Part shown: piece after piece, positions 9,994-19,831 of the stretch
Position numbering within the stretch: position 1 is the first letter of the stretch
Layout of the letters: every line of letters begins with the position of its first letter
Position numbers and translations under genes: made by a program
The notes under the pieces: generated by a model
What the model saw: the letters and a program-made list of their open reading frames with translations, nothing else
Databases searched by the model: none
Told to the model about the DNA's origin: nothing
Origin: Acinetobacter sp. ASP199
GTDB taxonomy: Bacteria > Pseudomonadota > Gammaproteobacteria > Pseudomonadales > Moraxellaceae
DNA: 64,000 bases
Reading direction: 5' to 3'
NCBI RefSeq assembly: GCF_022700675.1
Contig: NZ_CP062182.1
Location: forward strand, 558,001-622,000

Positions 9994-11457
9994 ATGCGTA
10001 TCTTTCAACGAATTCACAATAAATTGAACTGGTCGAATCGCCGTTATGCGGCTTTGATCATTAGTATGCTGGCCGTGGGTTATCTGGCTTCAGCGATCTA
10101 CCACACGTATAAGCCTTTGCCGGAAGGTCTGAATTATACGGGCAAGCTGCGTCATGCCGAAGTCAAGTTTCTGGCTGATCAGACTTATCTGGATGCACAA
10201 GGCAAGCAGCAGCTAGATCATCGCATTTTTAATGAAATGCTGAAAATGATTGAAGAAGCCAAATCGCTGATCGTGCTTGATATGTTTTTATTTAATCAGC
10301 AAACAGGGGCATCTACGCAGGAACATCAGGCATTAAGTCAACAACTCACGGATGCTTTAATCAGTAAACGTCTGTTGCAACCTGAAGTCGAAATCAAGTT
10401 TATTACTGATCCGATTAATTCCGTCTATGGGGGCATTGTGCCTGAACATTACCGGCAATTGCGCCAGCATGGTATCGATGTGATTGAAACTGATCTAACA
10501 CCGTTACGCGCCTCCAATCCAATGTGGTCTGGGTTCTGGTACCTGTGCTGTCAGGGGATTGGCAATAATCCGGAAAAAGGCTGGCTACCCAATCCATTTG
10601 GCGATGAAAAAATTACCCTGCGCAGCTATTTTAACCTGCTGAACTTTAAGGCCAATCACCGCAAAACTTTAGTAGTCGATACTGATGAAGGCTGGAAAGG
10701 TCTGGTCACTTCCATGAACCCTCATGATGGCAGTTCCCGTCATTCCAATATCGCCCTGATTGTTAAAGGCAAAACGGCGCTGGATATCCTGCAGACCGAA
10801 CAGAGTGTGGGGATGATGTCGGGTGCCAATATGCCGACAGTCATTGCCGGTGAGTTTGAGGCCGCGAAAACTGAACCACAGGTGCAGGTGCTGACTGAAA
10901 AAGCTATTTATGATGCGACTCTAAAGCTGATTCAGACAGCCAAAGCCAATGAGCAGATTGATCTGGCGATGTTTTATTTGTCCGAGCGCAAAATTATCAA
11001 GAGTCTGATTGCAGCATATGAACGCGGTGTTAAAGTTCGGATTCTACTTGACCCCAATAAAGATGCCTTTGGCCGTGAGAAGAATGGGATTCCAAATCGG
11101 CAAGTGGCTTCAGAATTGCATAAGGCAGGTATCGAGGTACGTTGGTGTCATACTCAGGGTGAACAATGCCATAGTAAAATACTGATCAAGCGCAATGCTC
11201 AGCAAGCTGAAATGATTTTAGGCTCGGCCAATTCCACCGCACGGAATCTGAAAAACTATAATCTGGAAACCAATATGCGCGTAGTGGGGCAGCCTCAGGC
11301 CGAAGTGTTCAAGGATGCTCAGCAATATTTTGAGGGTGCATGGTCAAATCTGAATGGTCGTTCCATGAGTGTGGACTATACACAATATGCAGAAAACTCG
11401 CTCTTTAAATATTGGCTGTATCGTTTTATGGAATGGAGTGGCTGGTCGACGTTCTAA
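9994..11457 (+). CDS. Phospholipase D-family protein (cardiolipin synthase-like), membrane anchored
   Basis: A protein of 487 residues with an N-terminal membrane anchor (about 19-36, AALIISMLAVGYLASAIY) and two PLD domains. HKD motif 1 is intact: H222-x-K224-x4-D229 (HRKTLVVD). In motif 2 the spacing H393-x-K395 is kept (HSKILIK) but Arg400 stands where Asp is expected; the downstream GSANSTARN block is intact. Family members hydrolyse or transfer phosphatidyl groups, for example in cardiolipin synthesis. The degenerate second motif makes the exact activity uncertain. The start immediately follows the znuD terminator, and some transcription may read through from znuD. Confidence 0.78.
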   Translation: MRIFQRIHNKLNWSNRRYAALIISMLAVGYLASAIYHTYKPLPEGLNYTGKLRHAEVKFLADQTYLDAQGKQQLDHRIFNEMLKMIEEAKSLIVLDMFLFNQQTGASTQEHQALSQQLTDALISKRLLQPEVEIKFITDPINSVYGGIVPEHYRQLRQHGIDVIETDLTPLRASNPMWSGFWYLCCQGIGNNPEKGWLPNPFGDEKITLRSYFNLLNFKANHRKTLVVDTDEGWKGLVTSMNPHDGSSRHSNIALIVKGKTALDILQTEQSVGMMSGANMPTVIAGEFEAAKTEPQVQVLTEKAIYDATLKLIQTAKANEQIDLAMFYLSERKIIKSLIAAYERGVKVRILLDPNKDAFGREKNGIPNRQVASELHKAGIEVRWCHTQGEQCHSKILIKRNAQQAEMILGSANSTARNLKNYNLETNMRVVGQPQAEVFKDAQQYFEGAWSNLNGRSMSVDYTQYAENSLFKYWLYRFMEWSGWSTF

Positions 11458-11471
11458 TACTCTGCAATATT

Positions 11472-11502
11472 AAAAAAGGAAGTCGAGATGACTTCCTTTT
11501 TT
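11472..11502. terminator. Bidirectional intrinsic terminator
   Basis: Perfect 13-bp stem AAAAAAGGAAGTC / GACTTCCTTTTTT with loop GAGAT, between the convergent PLD-family and acyl-CoA synthetase genes. It has T-runs on both strands. Confidence 0.9.
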
Positions 11503-11519
11503 AATCGCATAACAATGGA

Positions 11520-13160
11520 TTAACTAAATTCACCGGTTGAGCGTTCTTTGGCCCATTCACGCAGCACAAATTTTTGCAGCTTGCCGGTCGATGTTTTTGG
11601 AATTTCCGTAATCACCACATCTTTAGGCACTTTAAAGCGTGCCAGATGCTGCTTGCAGAACTCAATCAGTTCTTCAGCGGTGGCTGTTTGACCTTCTTTA
11701 AGTTCTACAAACGCACATGGAACCTCCTGCCAGCGTGGGTCAGGCTTTGCCACTACTGCCGCAGTCAGAATTGCAGGGTGCTGATACAGCACTTCTTCCA
11801 CTTCTAGCGAAGAAATATTTTCGCCACCAGAAATGATGACATCTTTAGAGCGGTCGGTGATTTTGGCATAACCGTCTGGCTGGCAAACAGCGAGGTCACC
11901 GGTATGGAACCAGCCACCGGCAAAGGCTTCTGCCGTAGCTTCCGGATTTTTTAAATAACCTTTCATGACGATGTTACCGCGGAACATGATCTCGCCCAGC
12001 GTTTTACCGTCATGTGGCACTTCCTGCATGGTTTCAGGATCAAGCACTTTCATACCATCCTGTAATGGATACGGTACGCCTTGACGTGAGTGCAACTGGG
12101 CCTGTTCCTGAATAGAGAGATCGGACCAGCCAGCTTGAGATGCACATAGCGCAGAAGGTCCATAAGTCTCGGTTAGGCCATAGACGTGAGTTACATTGAT
12201 CCCAATATTGCGCATGCCTTCAATGATGGCTGCTGGAGGTGCAGCACCGGCCACCATGACTTCCACACGGTGATCGAATTTGGTTCTTTTCTGTTCCGGT
12301 GTATTGATCAGCATCGACAGGACAATCGGTGCGCCACAGAAATAATCCACTTTATGTTTAGCAATCAGTTGGAAGATCAGTTCAGGATCAACTTTACGCA
12401 GACAGATATTGGTGCCGCCGTTGGCAGCCATGGTCCAGGCAAAGCACCAGCCATTACAGTGAAATAATGGTAGGGTCCAGAGATAAGTTGCACGTGGCAT
12501 CATGCCACAGGCAATAATGTTACTTGCTGCGTTAATATATGCACCACGATGATGATAAACCACGCCTTTCGGGTTGCCAGTCGTGCCAGACGTGTAGTTC
12601 AGGCTGATCGCATCCCATTCATCTTGTGGCAGGTGCCATTCAAAATTGGCATCACCTTGAGCCAGCCAGGTTTCATATTCAATCTGACCAATGCTGTTAG
12701 CAGCTTGTTCATAGTTCTCATCTGCTACATCGATGATATAAATATCCTGCTTGATTAGTGCTAGCGCTTCGTGCGCCACCGCAGTAAATTCAGGATCGAC
12801 GAGCAAAACTTTAGTTTCCGCATGTTCCAGCATAAATGCCAAAGTTTTGGCATCTAAACGGGTATTTAAAGTATTGAGTACAGCACCCGCCATTGGTACG
12901 GCAAAGTGCGCTTCAATCATGGCTGGGACGTTTGGTAAAAGGACAGATACAGTATCATTCTTGCCTACACCAAGTTGTTGCAGCTGATGAGCGAAACGAC
13001 GGCAGCGCTGATAAGTGTCATGCCAGGTGATTTCACGCTGGCCATGAATAATGGCATTCTGGTTGGGATAGATATAGGCTGCACGTTCTAGATAGCGTAA
13101 AGGTGAAAGCGCTACAAAGTTTGCTGGTGTGCGTGGTAATTCATCATATGCACTGACCAT
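11520..13160 (-). CDS. AMP-forming acyl-CoA synthetase
   Basis: ANL-superfamily ligase of 546 residues. The adenylate-binding loop is NYTSGTTGNPKGVVYHH, then HVYGLTETYGPSA, the hinge DRSKDVIISGGENIS, and the C-terminal catalytic lysine in PKTSTGKLQKF. The opening PRTPANFVALSPLRYLERAA resembles short/medium-chain and DmdB-like acyl-CoA ligases more than long-chain FadD. A TTG at 13211 and an ATG at 13172 are possible starts; ATG 13160 has GGAG six bases upstream, so I place it there. It activates a carboxylic acid with ATP and CoA. The chain length or aromatic nature of the substrate cannot be read from the sequence. Confidence 0.88.
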   Translation of the reverse strand: MVSAYDELPRTPANFVALSPLRYLERAAYIYPNQNAIIHGQREITWHDTYQRCRRFAHQLQQLGVGKNDTVSVLLPNVPAMIEAHFAVPMAGAVLNTLNTRLDAKTLAFMLEHAETKVLLVDPEFTAVAHEALALIKQDIYIIDVADENYEQAANSIGQIEYETWLAQGDANFEWHLPQDEWDAISLNYTSGTTGNPKGVVYHHRGAYINAASNIIACGMMPRATYLWTLPLFHCNGWCFAWTMAANGGTNICLRKVDPELIFQLIAKHKVDYFCGAPIVLSMLINTPEQKRTKFDHRVEVMVAGAAPPAAIIEGMRNIGINVTHVYGLTETYGPSALCASQAGWSDLSIQEQAQLHSRQGVPYPLQDGMKVLDPETMQEVPHDGKTLGEIMFRGNIVMKGYLKNPEATAEAFAGGWFHTGDLAVCQPDGYAKITDRSKDVIISGGENISSLEVEEVLYQHPAILTAAVVAKPDPRWQEVPCAFVELKEGQTATAEELIEFCKQHLARFKVPKDVVITEIPKTSTGKLQKFVLREWAKERSTGEFS

Positions 13161-13642
13161 GTTCCACTCCATGAATAAATAATTATTGTGTAATTGCTCT
13201 AAATTTAGCAATTTTTAGCTATTTTGACATTTATGCTTTAGTCGAGTGTCAATGATAGATAGAAATTTTAATGCTATATTTTTGTTTTTATTAAAATTTA
13301 ATATGTAAAATGAACTGTTACTTTCCATGTCGGTCATCAGAATAAACAGAATAGAGTTAGGTTAGATAGAATCCGGTGGGGAGTTTAGTTTCAAAGACCA
13401 GCACAAGTAGCTAAAGTTATTGGTTTTTATTTTTGTGGATTAGTGACTGATAAAATCAAATTATTTTGCAAGTATTTATAAAAAAACAAGTTTTACAAAT
13501 TTATAAAGACAAGCAAGTTGACTTCTTTCTCTAAATAGCCGCATGATATTTTTTAAATAACAAGATGTTCATAACAACAAGAATAAGAGCAATCATACAA
13601 GCCCGGGTTTTATTGACTTAAATCGGGTAAAAGGAAATCGCT
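13161..13642. other. 482-bp divergent intergenic region
   Basis: AT-rich spacer between the acyl-CoA synthetase and the oxidoreductase operon; it should hold both promoters. The only structure I can point to is a possible hairpin just before the + strand start: CCCG (13602-13605) with CGGG (13624-13627), extended by GTTT/AAAT. No coding frame is convincing. Confidence 0.4.
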
Positions 13643-14923
13643 ATGGAGATAGCACACGCGGAGATGTGGGCCAACTGGTCAGGTTCCCAACGATCCAGTC
13701 CCAGTATTTTTCATCCTTACAGTATTGAGATGCTGCAGGGGCTTGTGCATGTCTATCCAAAATTACGTGTTGTGGGCGCGGGTCACTCTTTCAGTGCCTT
13801 GGCAAAAACCAGTGATGTACTGGTTTGTCTGGATCAGCTTAAAGGGATGTGTGACTACGATCGAGAACAGTGCCGCAGTACCTTTTGGGCGGGGACCCGT
13901 TTGTATGATATGGGCGAGAAGCTGGCCACCGTTGATCAGGCACTGGCAAACCAAGGCGATATCGACCGACAAAGTTTGGCAGGTGCGATTGCTACAGGCA
14001 CGCATGGAACTGGCGTGGAGTTACCTTGTCTGTCCGCATTGGTTTCTGAATTTGAATTGCTGACTGCGGACGGTAACTTGCTACGCTGTAATCCTGAGCA
14101 GAATTCAGACATTTTTACTGCAGGACGGGTGGCATGTGGCAGTCTCGGCATTATGACCCGTATCCAGCTGCAAAACCGGCCCATGTACCGGTTGCAGGAG
14201 CAGATTCGACTTTGCTCACTCACAGACCTGTATGCAAACATCGAGAAATGGAAGCATCAGCACCGTCATATAGAGTTTTGGGCCTTTACCCATAGCGATA
14301 ATGTCATTCTAAAAAGTCTGGATGAAACTCAGGAAGAAGCACAGGCGAGGCTGGATGGGTGGCTGGATGAAGACTTTATGTTGAACATGTGCTGTGAGTT
14401 GACCCGAATATGGCCAGGGCTAAATCCTTGGTTGCAGCGTCTGTTAAATGTAGCGATCCGACCATCGAAAGTAGTGGACTGGTCCAGCCGTATTTTTCCT
14501 AGTGTGCGTAATACCCGTTTTAATGAAATGGAATACCAGCTGCCGGTGAAACAGGGTTTGGCATGCTTTGAGGAGGTCATGGGTGTCCTGCAACAGCAGA
14601 AAGCGCCGGTCTTTTTTCCAATTGAATTTCGTTATGTACGCGGGGACGATATCTGGCTGAGTCCGTTTTATCAACAGGATTCAGTCTCGATCTCGGTACA
14701 TCAGTTTCACAAGCAGGACTATCAGGTGATTTTTGACCTGGTAGAACCGATTTTCAGGAAATACGGTGGACGCCCGCACTGGGGCAAGCTGCATTCACTG
14801 GAAGCCCGACAACTTTGCGACCTCTATCCAAAATGGGATGAGTTTATGCAGTTACGAAAATCCCTTGATCCACTGGATAAATGGCTCAATCCTTATCTGG
14901 AGCGCCTGTTCATTCCATCTTGA
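13643..14923 (+). CDS. FAD-dependent sugar-1,4-lactone oxidase family protein (ALO-like)
   Basis: Flavoprotein of 426 residues from the vanillyl-alcohol-oxidase superfamily. The PP-loop region is RVVGAGHSFSAL, with H48 at the position used for covalent FAD attachment in relatives. GDIDRQSLAGAIATGTHGTG is the second FAD-binding stretch, and HWGKLHS near the C-terminus (about 397) is typical of D-arabinono/L-gulono-1,4-lactone oxidases. AAGGA lies 8 bases before the ATG. It is followed 22 bases later by a PLP enzyme, apparently one operon. The true substrate in bacteria of this type is not established; a polyol or sugar lactone is an inference. Confidence 0.82.
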   Translation: MEIAHAEMWANWSGSQRSSPSIFHPYSIEMLQGLVHVYPKLRVVGAGHSFSALAKTSDVLVCLDQLKGMCDYDREQCRSTFWAGTRLYDMGEKLATVDQALANQGDIDRQSLAGAIATGTHGTGVELPCLSALVSEFELLTADGNLLRCNPEQNSDIFTAGRVACGSLGIMTRIQLQNRPMYRLQEQIRLCSLTDLYANIEKWKHQHRHIEFWAFTHSDNVILKSLDETQEEAQARLDGWLDEDFMLNMCCELTRIWPGLNPWLQRLLNVAIRPSKVVDWSSRIFPSVRNTRFNEMEYQLPVKQGLACFEEVMGVLQQQKAPVFFPIEFRYVRGDDIWLSPFYQQDSVSISVHQFHKQDYQVIFDLVEPIFRKYGGRPHWGKLHSLEARQLCDLYPKWDEFMQLRKSLDPLDKWLNPYLERLFIPS

Positions 14924-14945
14924 ATGAGCTGAGGAGGAATACAGC

Positions 14946-16103
14946 ATGGTATATTTTGACTATTTTCAGGAACTCCAGAAAAGTCTGCACCAGCAAGGAA
15001 ATGGGCAACCACAACTGATTCTGGATTTGTCTACGCTAGAGCAAAATGTTGACTGGTTGCAGCATAAGATCCCGGCACATCTGAAACCGCGTCTGGTGGT
15101 GAAATCATTAGCCAATTCAATGTTGTTAAAACGAATTGCGAAAGCCTTTAACACCCAGTCTTTTATGGTGTTTCATCTTCCGCATGCGGTGCATATCCTG
15201 CAAGCCTATACACAGGCAGATATTCTGATGGGCAAGCCTGTGCCTTTGCAATGCCTGAAAAGCTTTATTGAGGATCAGGCCGAACATCTGCCCAAAGTGC
15301 AGTGGCTCATTGATTCAGCTGAACGTCTGAAAAATTATCTGGCATATGCCAAGGAGCGGAATTTACAGCTGCGGATCAATCTGGAAATTGATATTGGCCT
15401 GCATCGCGGTGGCCTGTCAGATCTGGAACAATTTATGCATTGCCTGGCCATTATCAAAAGCCATTCTGAACATCTGATTTTGAGTGGGCTGATGGGTTAC
15501 GATGCTCACATCTCCAAACTGCCTAGTGCGTTATTTCCTCCCATTCAGAGTTATCAGAAATCCCAGCAATGTTATATGAACTTCATTGAGGTTATGTGCC
15601 AGATGCTGCCTGAACTGGATCTGTCTACACTTTGTCTGAATGGAGCGGGAAGTGGCACTTTGCATCACCACTTTATTCAGACAGTTTGTAATGATGTGTC
15701 CTTCGGTTCCATGCTGCTTAAACCGACTGATTTTGATCTGGAAGGGCTAGAGCCGATGCAGCCTGCTTTGTGGATTGCTGCACCAGTATTAAAAGTGTTG
15801 GACCAAATCCAGTTGCCTGGGCTAGAGCGATTAAAGCGGTTTCAACCACGGCAACGGGCAGTATGTATCTATGGCGGTTACTGGCGCGGGAAATGTATCT
15901 ATCCGCCAGGTGCGAAGCCGCATTTACTGTATGGACGTAGTAGTAATCAGGAATTGTTGCAGATTCCATCTAGTTGCCGAATTCAGGTCGATGATTATGT
16001 ATTTTTCCGGCCGGCCCAAAGTGAATCGATTTTGCCGCAATTTGCTTCGCTGTATGCTTATGAACAGGGCCAATATCAAAAGTGGGAGAATTTTAGGGAA
16101 TAA
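14946..16103 (+). CDS. DSD1-family PLP-dependent amino-acid deaminase/aldolase
   Basis: Fold-type III PLP enzyme of 385 residues with an alanine-racemase-like N-terminal barrel and a C-terminal D-serine-dehydratase-like beta domain. The probable PLP lysine is K53 (RLVVKSLANS). A metal-binding segment typical of D-threonine aldolase and DSD1 relatives would lie in the C-terminal part (near YGGYWRGKCIYPPG), but I cannot confirm the His/Cys pair. It has a strong ribosome-binding site, GAGGAGGAA. Relatives act on D-threonine, D-serine or other 3-hydroxy D-amino acids. Pairing with a lactone-oxidase-like flavoprotein suggests one catabolic or modifying step sequence, not yet identified. Confidence 0.8.
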   Translation: MVYFDYFQELQKSLHQQGNGQPQLILDLSTLEQNVDWLQHKIPAHLKPRLVVKSLANSMLLKRIAKAFNTQSFMVFHLPHAVHILQAYTQADILMGKPVPLQCLKSFIEDQAEHLPKVQWLIDSAERLKNYLAYAKERNLQLRINLEIDIGLHRGGLSDLEQFMHCLAIIKSHSEHLILSGLMGYDAHISKLPSALFPPIQSYQKSQQCYMNFIEVMCQMLPELDLSTLCLNGAGSGTLHHHFIQTVCNDVSFGSMLLKPTDFDLEGLEPMQPALWIAAPVLKVLDQIQLPGLERLKRFQPRQRAVCIYGGYWRGKCIYPPGAKPHLLYGRSSNQELLQIPSSCRIQVDDYVFFRPAQSESILPQFASLYAYEQGQYQKWENFRE

Positions 16104-16341
16104 CAGGATGGATCATGGCAATTATTTCCCAAGTCATCCTGAATATCCTGCAAAGGATTGGCAGTAAAGTATGTTTCCCGCCGAGAAAAAAGGATTAACG
16201 GTTTATTAAACGGTCCGAGACGTGTAAAATTCTAGGCGATTTTTTATTTATCCACCGTTTTTATCTTTTGAGGTTCTCCTCGATCATAATCTCGCGGTGA
16301 CATGCTCTATTGTACGGGGCATCACTCCTTAAGGATTTTTT
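16104..16341. other. Spacer with possible 19-codon reading frame and thrS leader
   Basis: Directly after the PLP gene, ATG at 16108 opens a 19-codon frame ending TAA at 16165-16167 (MDHGNYFPSHPEYPAKDWQ), preceded by AACAGG. It could be a remnant of a lost third gene or chance. The rest is the AT-rich thrS upstream region. It includes a small hairpin GAGG-TTCT-CCTC (16270-16281) and AAGGA 8 bases before the thrS ATG. I do not see a convincing tRNA-Thr-like operator. Confidence 0.3.
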
Positions 16342-18264
16342 ATGCCAATTATCACTTTGCCAAATGGCGATCAAAAACAATTTGATCAAGCCGTATCTGT
16401 GATGGAAGTTGCTCAAAGCATCGGTCCTGGTCTTGCAAAAAATACAGTTGCAGGCCGTGTAAACGGTCAACTTGTAGATGCATCTGACTTAATTACTGAA
16501 GACGCAACCCTACAAATCATTACGCCTAAAGATGAAGATGGTGTTCACATCATTCGTCACTCTTGTGCACACCTTGTGGGTCACGCGGTTAAGCAATTGT
16601 TCCCAGAAGCAAAAATGGTGATTGGTCCTGTTATTGAAGATGGCTTCTACTACGACATCTTCAGTGAAAAGCCATTTACACCAGAAGATATGGTTGCAAT
16701 CGAAGAGCGTATGAAAAAGCTCATCGATCAAGACTACGATGTCATCAAAAAAATGACACCACGTGATGAAGTGATTGCAGAATTCACCAAACGTGGCGAA
16801 GACTATAAATTACGTTTGATCGAAGACATGCCTGAAGAAACACAAATGGGCTTGTATTACCATCAAGATTATCTGGATATGTGCCGTGGTCCGCACGTTC
16901 CAAATACTAAATTCTTAAAAGCATTCAAACTGACCAAAATGTCAGGCGCTTACTGGCGTGGTGATGCGAAAAATGAACAGTTACAACGTATTTACGGTAC
17001 AGCGTGGGCGGACAAAAAACAGCTTGCTGCTTATGTAAAACGTATCGAAGAAGCAGAAAAACGCGATCACCGTAAAATTGGTAAAGCGCTTGACTTGTTC
17101 CATATGCAAGAAGAAGCACCGGGTATGGTGTTCTGGCATCCGAACGGTTGGACCATTTACCAAGTGCTTGAACAATACATGCGTAAAGTTCAGCAAGACA
17201 ATGGTTATGAAGAAATCCGCACACCACAAGTGGTTGATTTCACGCTTTGGGAAAAGTCAGGGCATGCTGCAAACTATGCAGACAACATGTTTACGACACA
17301 TTCTGAAAATCGTAACTACGCGGTTAAACCAATGAACTGTCCTTGTCACGTACAAGTGTTCAATCAGGGTTTAAAATCATACCGTGATCTTCCTGTACGT
17401 CTGGCAGAATTCGGTTCATGTCACCGTAACGAGCCATCAGGTTCTTTACACGGCATTATGCGTGTTCGTGGTTTTACTCAGGATGATGCGCATATTTTCT
17501 GTACCAAAGAGCAAATTGGTCAAGAAGTTGCAGATTTTATCAAATTGACACTAGACGTATACAAAGACTTTGGCTTCGAAGAAGTACAAATGAAGTTGTC
17601 GACTCGTCCTGAAAAACGTGTGGGTGATGATGCACTTTGGGATATGGCAGAAAAATCTTTGGCAGATGCTTTAGATGCTGCTGGTCTGGAGTGGGAACTG
17701 CAACCAGGTGAGGGTGCATTCTACGGTCCGAAGATCGAATTCTCATTGAAAGACTGCTTGGGCCGTGTATGGCAATGCGGTACGATTCAATGTGACTTCA
17801 ACCTTCCAGAACGTCTAGATGCATCTTATGTGACCGAAGACAACGACCGTGATCAGCCAGTAATGTTGCACCGTGCAATTCTTGGCAGTTTCGAGCGTTT
17901 TATTGGTATACTTATTGAACACTACGCGGGCTTTATGCCACCTTGGTTATCACCAATTCAGGCGTGTGTCATGAACATTACCGATTCTCAAGCTGAGGCT
18001 TGTGAGTCAATCGTCGCAAAACTTAAAGAAAGCGGTATCCGCGCGATTTCTGACTTGAGAAATGAGAAAATCGGCTTTAAGATTCGTGAACGTACTTTAG
18101 AGCGTATTCCTTATCTACTGGTACTTGGGGACCGTGAAGTAGAGGAAGGTACGGTGAATGTCCGTACACGCTCAGGAACAAATTTGGGTACCATGTCAAT
18201 CGATGCTTTCGTTGACCTGGTAAAAACAGCCGTTGCCGAACGCGGCCGGTACATTGTGGAGTAA
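16342..18264 (+). CDS. thrS: Threonine--tRNA ligase (threonyl-tRNA synthetase)
   Basis: Class II synthetase of 640 residues. Domain order is N-terminal TGS ([19 protein letters not shown]), then the editing domain with HxxxH-like [10 protein letters not shown], then the catalytic core with the zinc cysteine in [10 protein letters not shown], motif 2 ([13 protein letters not shown]) and motif 3 ([13 protein letters not shown]), then the C-terminal anticodon-binding domain. It charges tRNA-Thr and edits Ser-tRNA-Thr. infC follows with only 5 bases between the stop and its ATT start, as in E. coli, so the pair is co-transcribed. Confidence 0.98.
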   Translation: MPIITLPNGDQKQFDQAVSVMEVAQSIGPGLAKNTVAGRVNGQLVDASDLITEDATLQIITPKDEDGVHIIRHSCAHLVGHAVKQLFPEAKMVIGPVIEDGFYYDIFSEKPFTPEDMVAIEERMKKLIDQDYDVIKKMTPRDEVIAEFTKRGEDYKLRLIEDMPEETQMGLYYHQDYLDMCRGPHVPNTKFLKAFKLTKMSGAYWRGDAKNEQLQRIYGTAWADKKQLAAYVKRIEEAEKRDHRKIGKALDLFHMQEEAPGMVFWHPNGWTIYQVLEQYMRKVQQDNGYEEIRTPQVVDFTLWEKSGHAANYADNMFTTHSENRNYAVKPMNCPCHVQVFNQGLKSYRDLPVRLAEFGSCHRNEPSGSLHGIMRVRGFTQDDAHIFCTKEQIGQEVADFIKLTLDVYKDFGFEEVQMKLSTRPEKRVGDDALWDMAEKSLADALDAAGLEWELQPGEGAFYGPKIEFSLKDCLGRVWQCGTIQCDFNLPERLDASYVTEDNDRDQPVMLHRAILGSFERFIGILIEHYAGFMPPWLSPIQACVMNITDSQAEACESIVAKLKESGIRAISDLRNEKIGFKIRERTLERIPYLLVLGDREVEEGTVNVRTRSGTNLGTMSIDAFVDLVKTAVAERGRYIVE

Positions 18265-18269
18265 CAGCG

Positions 18270-18821
18270 ATTAAACAGCCTGACCGTAATCAACAGGGCG
18301 GTAACAAATCAAACCGTCCTGCGTTGAATGATGAAATTCGTGCTAAAGAAGTCCGTCTTGTAGACGAAAATGGTGAGCAAAAAGGTATCGTAAGCTTAAC
18401 TGAAGCTTTACGTGCAGCAGAAGCCGTTGATCTTGACCTGGTTGAGATCGTAGCAAATGCTGAGCCACCTGTTTGTAAAATCATGGACTTTAACAAGCAT
18501 TTGTTTGATCTTAAACAAAAGCAGAAAGAAGCGAAGAAAAAACAACATCAAGTACAGGTGAAAGAAATCAAGCTACGCCCTGGTACTGATGTAGGTGATT
18601 ACAACGTAAAACTACGTGCAATTATCAAGTTCCTTGAAGAAGGTAACAAGGTAAAAATCACGCTTCGTTTCCGTGGTCGTGAGATGGCTCACCAGCAGTT
18701 GGGTCTGGCTCAATTACAAAAAATTGAAGCTGACGTAGCTGAAATTGGTGTAGTTGAACAGTCTCCAAAAATGGAAGGCCGTCAAATGGGTATGCTGCTT
18801 GGTCCTAAAAAGAAAAAGTAA
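18270..18821 (+). CDS. infC: Translation initiation factor IF-3 (ATT start)
   Basis: IF-3 of 183 residues. It binds the 30S subunit and discriminates against wrong initiation codons. The [17 protein letters not shown] block, [11 protein letters not shown] and [13 protein letters not shown] are family hallmarks, and the protein ends GPKKKK. The N-terminus ([10 protein letters not shown]) lies in frame upstream of the TTG at 18324. The only sensible start is ATT at 18270, with GGAG overlapping the end of thrS and an 8-base spacing. A non-canonical ATT start is the known basis of IF-3 autoregulation in E. coli and appears conserved here. Confidence 0.95.
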   Translation: MKQPDRNQQGGNKSNRPALNDEIRAKEVRLVDENGEQKGIVSLTEALRAAEAVDLDLVEIVANAEPPVCKIMDFNKHLFDLKQKQKEAKKKQHQVQVKEIKLRPGTDVGDYNVKLRAIIKFLEEGNKVKITLRFRGREMAHQQLGLAQLQKIEADVAEIGVVEQSPKMEGRQMGMLLGPKKKK

Positions 18822-18835
18822 GCACTCATTAAGCG

Positions 18836-18865
18836 AAAAAAGCCCTGCAATTGCAGGGCTTTTTT
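18836..18865 (+). terminator. Intrinsic terminator after infC
   Basis: A perfect 15+15 palindrome, AAAAAAGCCCTGCAA and its complement, followed by further T. It ends the thrS-infC unit, so rpmI-rplT needs its own promoter here. Confidence 0.93.
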
Positions 18866-18867
18866 TA

Positions 18868-19151
18868 TGGCAATATATCTGTTTTGTATCACTAGCATTT
18901 AATTTTTATATATTTTTTAACTCATATCATTTTTTGGTCTTTAAAAATAAAGAAGTATCTGGTTGTAACTGTTCTGACAAAAATAATAAACCTCTGTCAC
19001 CCATCTAAAGCTTCAAAAAAACAACTAAACTATGACGCATTATTTGTACTGAAAATAATTTTGACCAAGATTACATATATAAACGTCACAAATATGAGTA
19101 GAGAAGAGATATATTTTTTAGTCTTGGTATCAATTGCTGGATGACTGCCTT
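18868..19151. other. AT-rich spacer between infC and the HAD gene
   Basis: About 280 bases of AT-rich sequence without a convincing frame. It should hold the promoter of the HAD hydrolase. TTGACC at about 19061 and TATAAA further on look promoter-like but are too close together (11 bases) to be called. Confidence 0.3.
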
Positions 19152-19823
19152 ATGGCTTTGTTAAATAATCCTGTTGTACCGTATCAAATGGTCATTTTTG
19201 ATGTAGATGGCACCCTGGTTGATTCCTTTGAACAGTTTATCGAGTTGTTGAATCGCTTTGCCGGTAAATATCGCTATGCATTGATGCATAAGGATCAGGT
19301 CGAGCATTTAAGAGCTTTGCCGCCACGACAGATCCGTCGGGCACTCAATCTATCAATGTTCCAGACTTTTCGCTTAATGTATGATTGTAAACGAGAGATG
19401 CAGCGTAGTGGCAAAACTCCAGAATTATTTGAAGGAATTGCAGATCTACTTCATCATCTGAAACAGCAGGGCGTTCGCCTGGCAATTGTCACCTCAAATA
19501 CTCCAAATAATTGCCGCAAATATTTAGGTCGTGAGCTATTTCAGTTATTTGACTGGGTCGAAAGCAATGCTTCAATTTATGGCAAGGCCAAACAGATTAG
19601 AAAAATTGTACAGAATTCAAAACTGCATCCAGAACAGGTGATTTATATTGGTGATCAGATCATTGATATAGAATCAGCTTATCAGAATGGGGTTACTGTT
19701 GCTGCGGTGACTTGGGGTTTTAATAGTGAATCAGCACTGGTGGCTCATCAGCCGCATTATCTGGTTCGTAGTGTTCAACAGTTAGAAAGCCTGTTATTAA
19801 CTCCACAATCCAGACTGGCTTAA
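19152..19823 (+). CDS. HAD-family hydrolase (phosphoglycolate phosphatase-like)
   Basis: Haloacid-dehalogenase superfamily phosphatase of 223 residues. HAD motif I is VIFDVDGTLVDSF, with nucleophile and acid/base aspartates. Motif II is IVTSNTP, motif III lysine falls in GKAKQIRK, and motif IV is YIGDQIIDIES. The cap lies between motifs I and II (subclass C1), as in Gph-like enzymes. A TTG at 19134 would add six residues; I prefer ATG 19152. The substrate is a small phosphorylated metabolite; 2-phosphoglycolate is only one option. It is an insert, relative to E. coli, between infC and rpmI. Confidence 0.82.
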   Translation: MALLNNPVVPYQMVIFDVDGTLVDSFEQFIELLNRFAGKYRYALMHKDQVEHLRALPPRQIRRALNLSMFQTFRLMYDCKREMQRSGKTPELFEGIADLLHHLKQQGVRLAIVTSNTPNNCRKYLGRELFQLFDWVESNASIYGKAKQIRKIVQNSKLHPEQVIYIGDQIIDIESAYQNGVTVAAVTWGFNSESALVAHQPHYLVRSVQQLESLLLTPQSRLA

Positions 19824-19831
19824 AAACAAAA

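Noticed and set aside
16168..16341. Possible thrS translational operator of the E. coli type
   Set aside because: I could not find a hairpin with a tRNA-Thr anticodon-like loop; only a 4-bp hairpin is visible.
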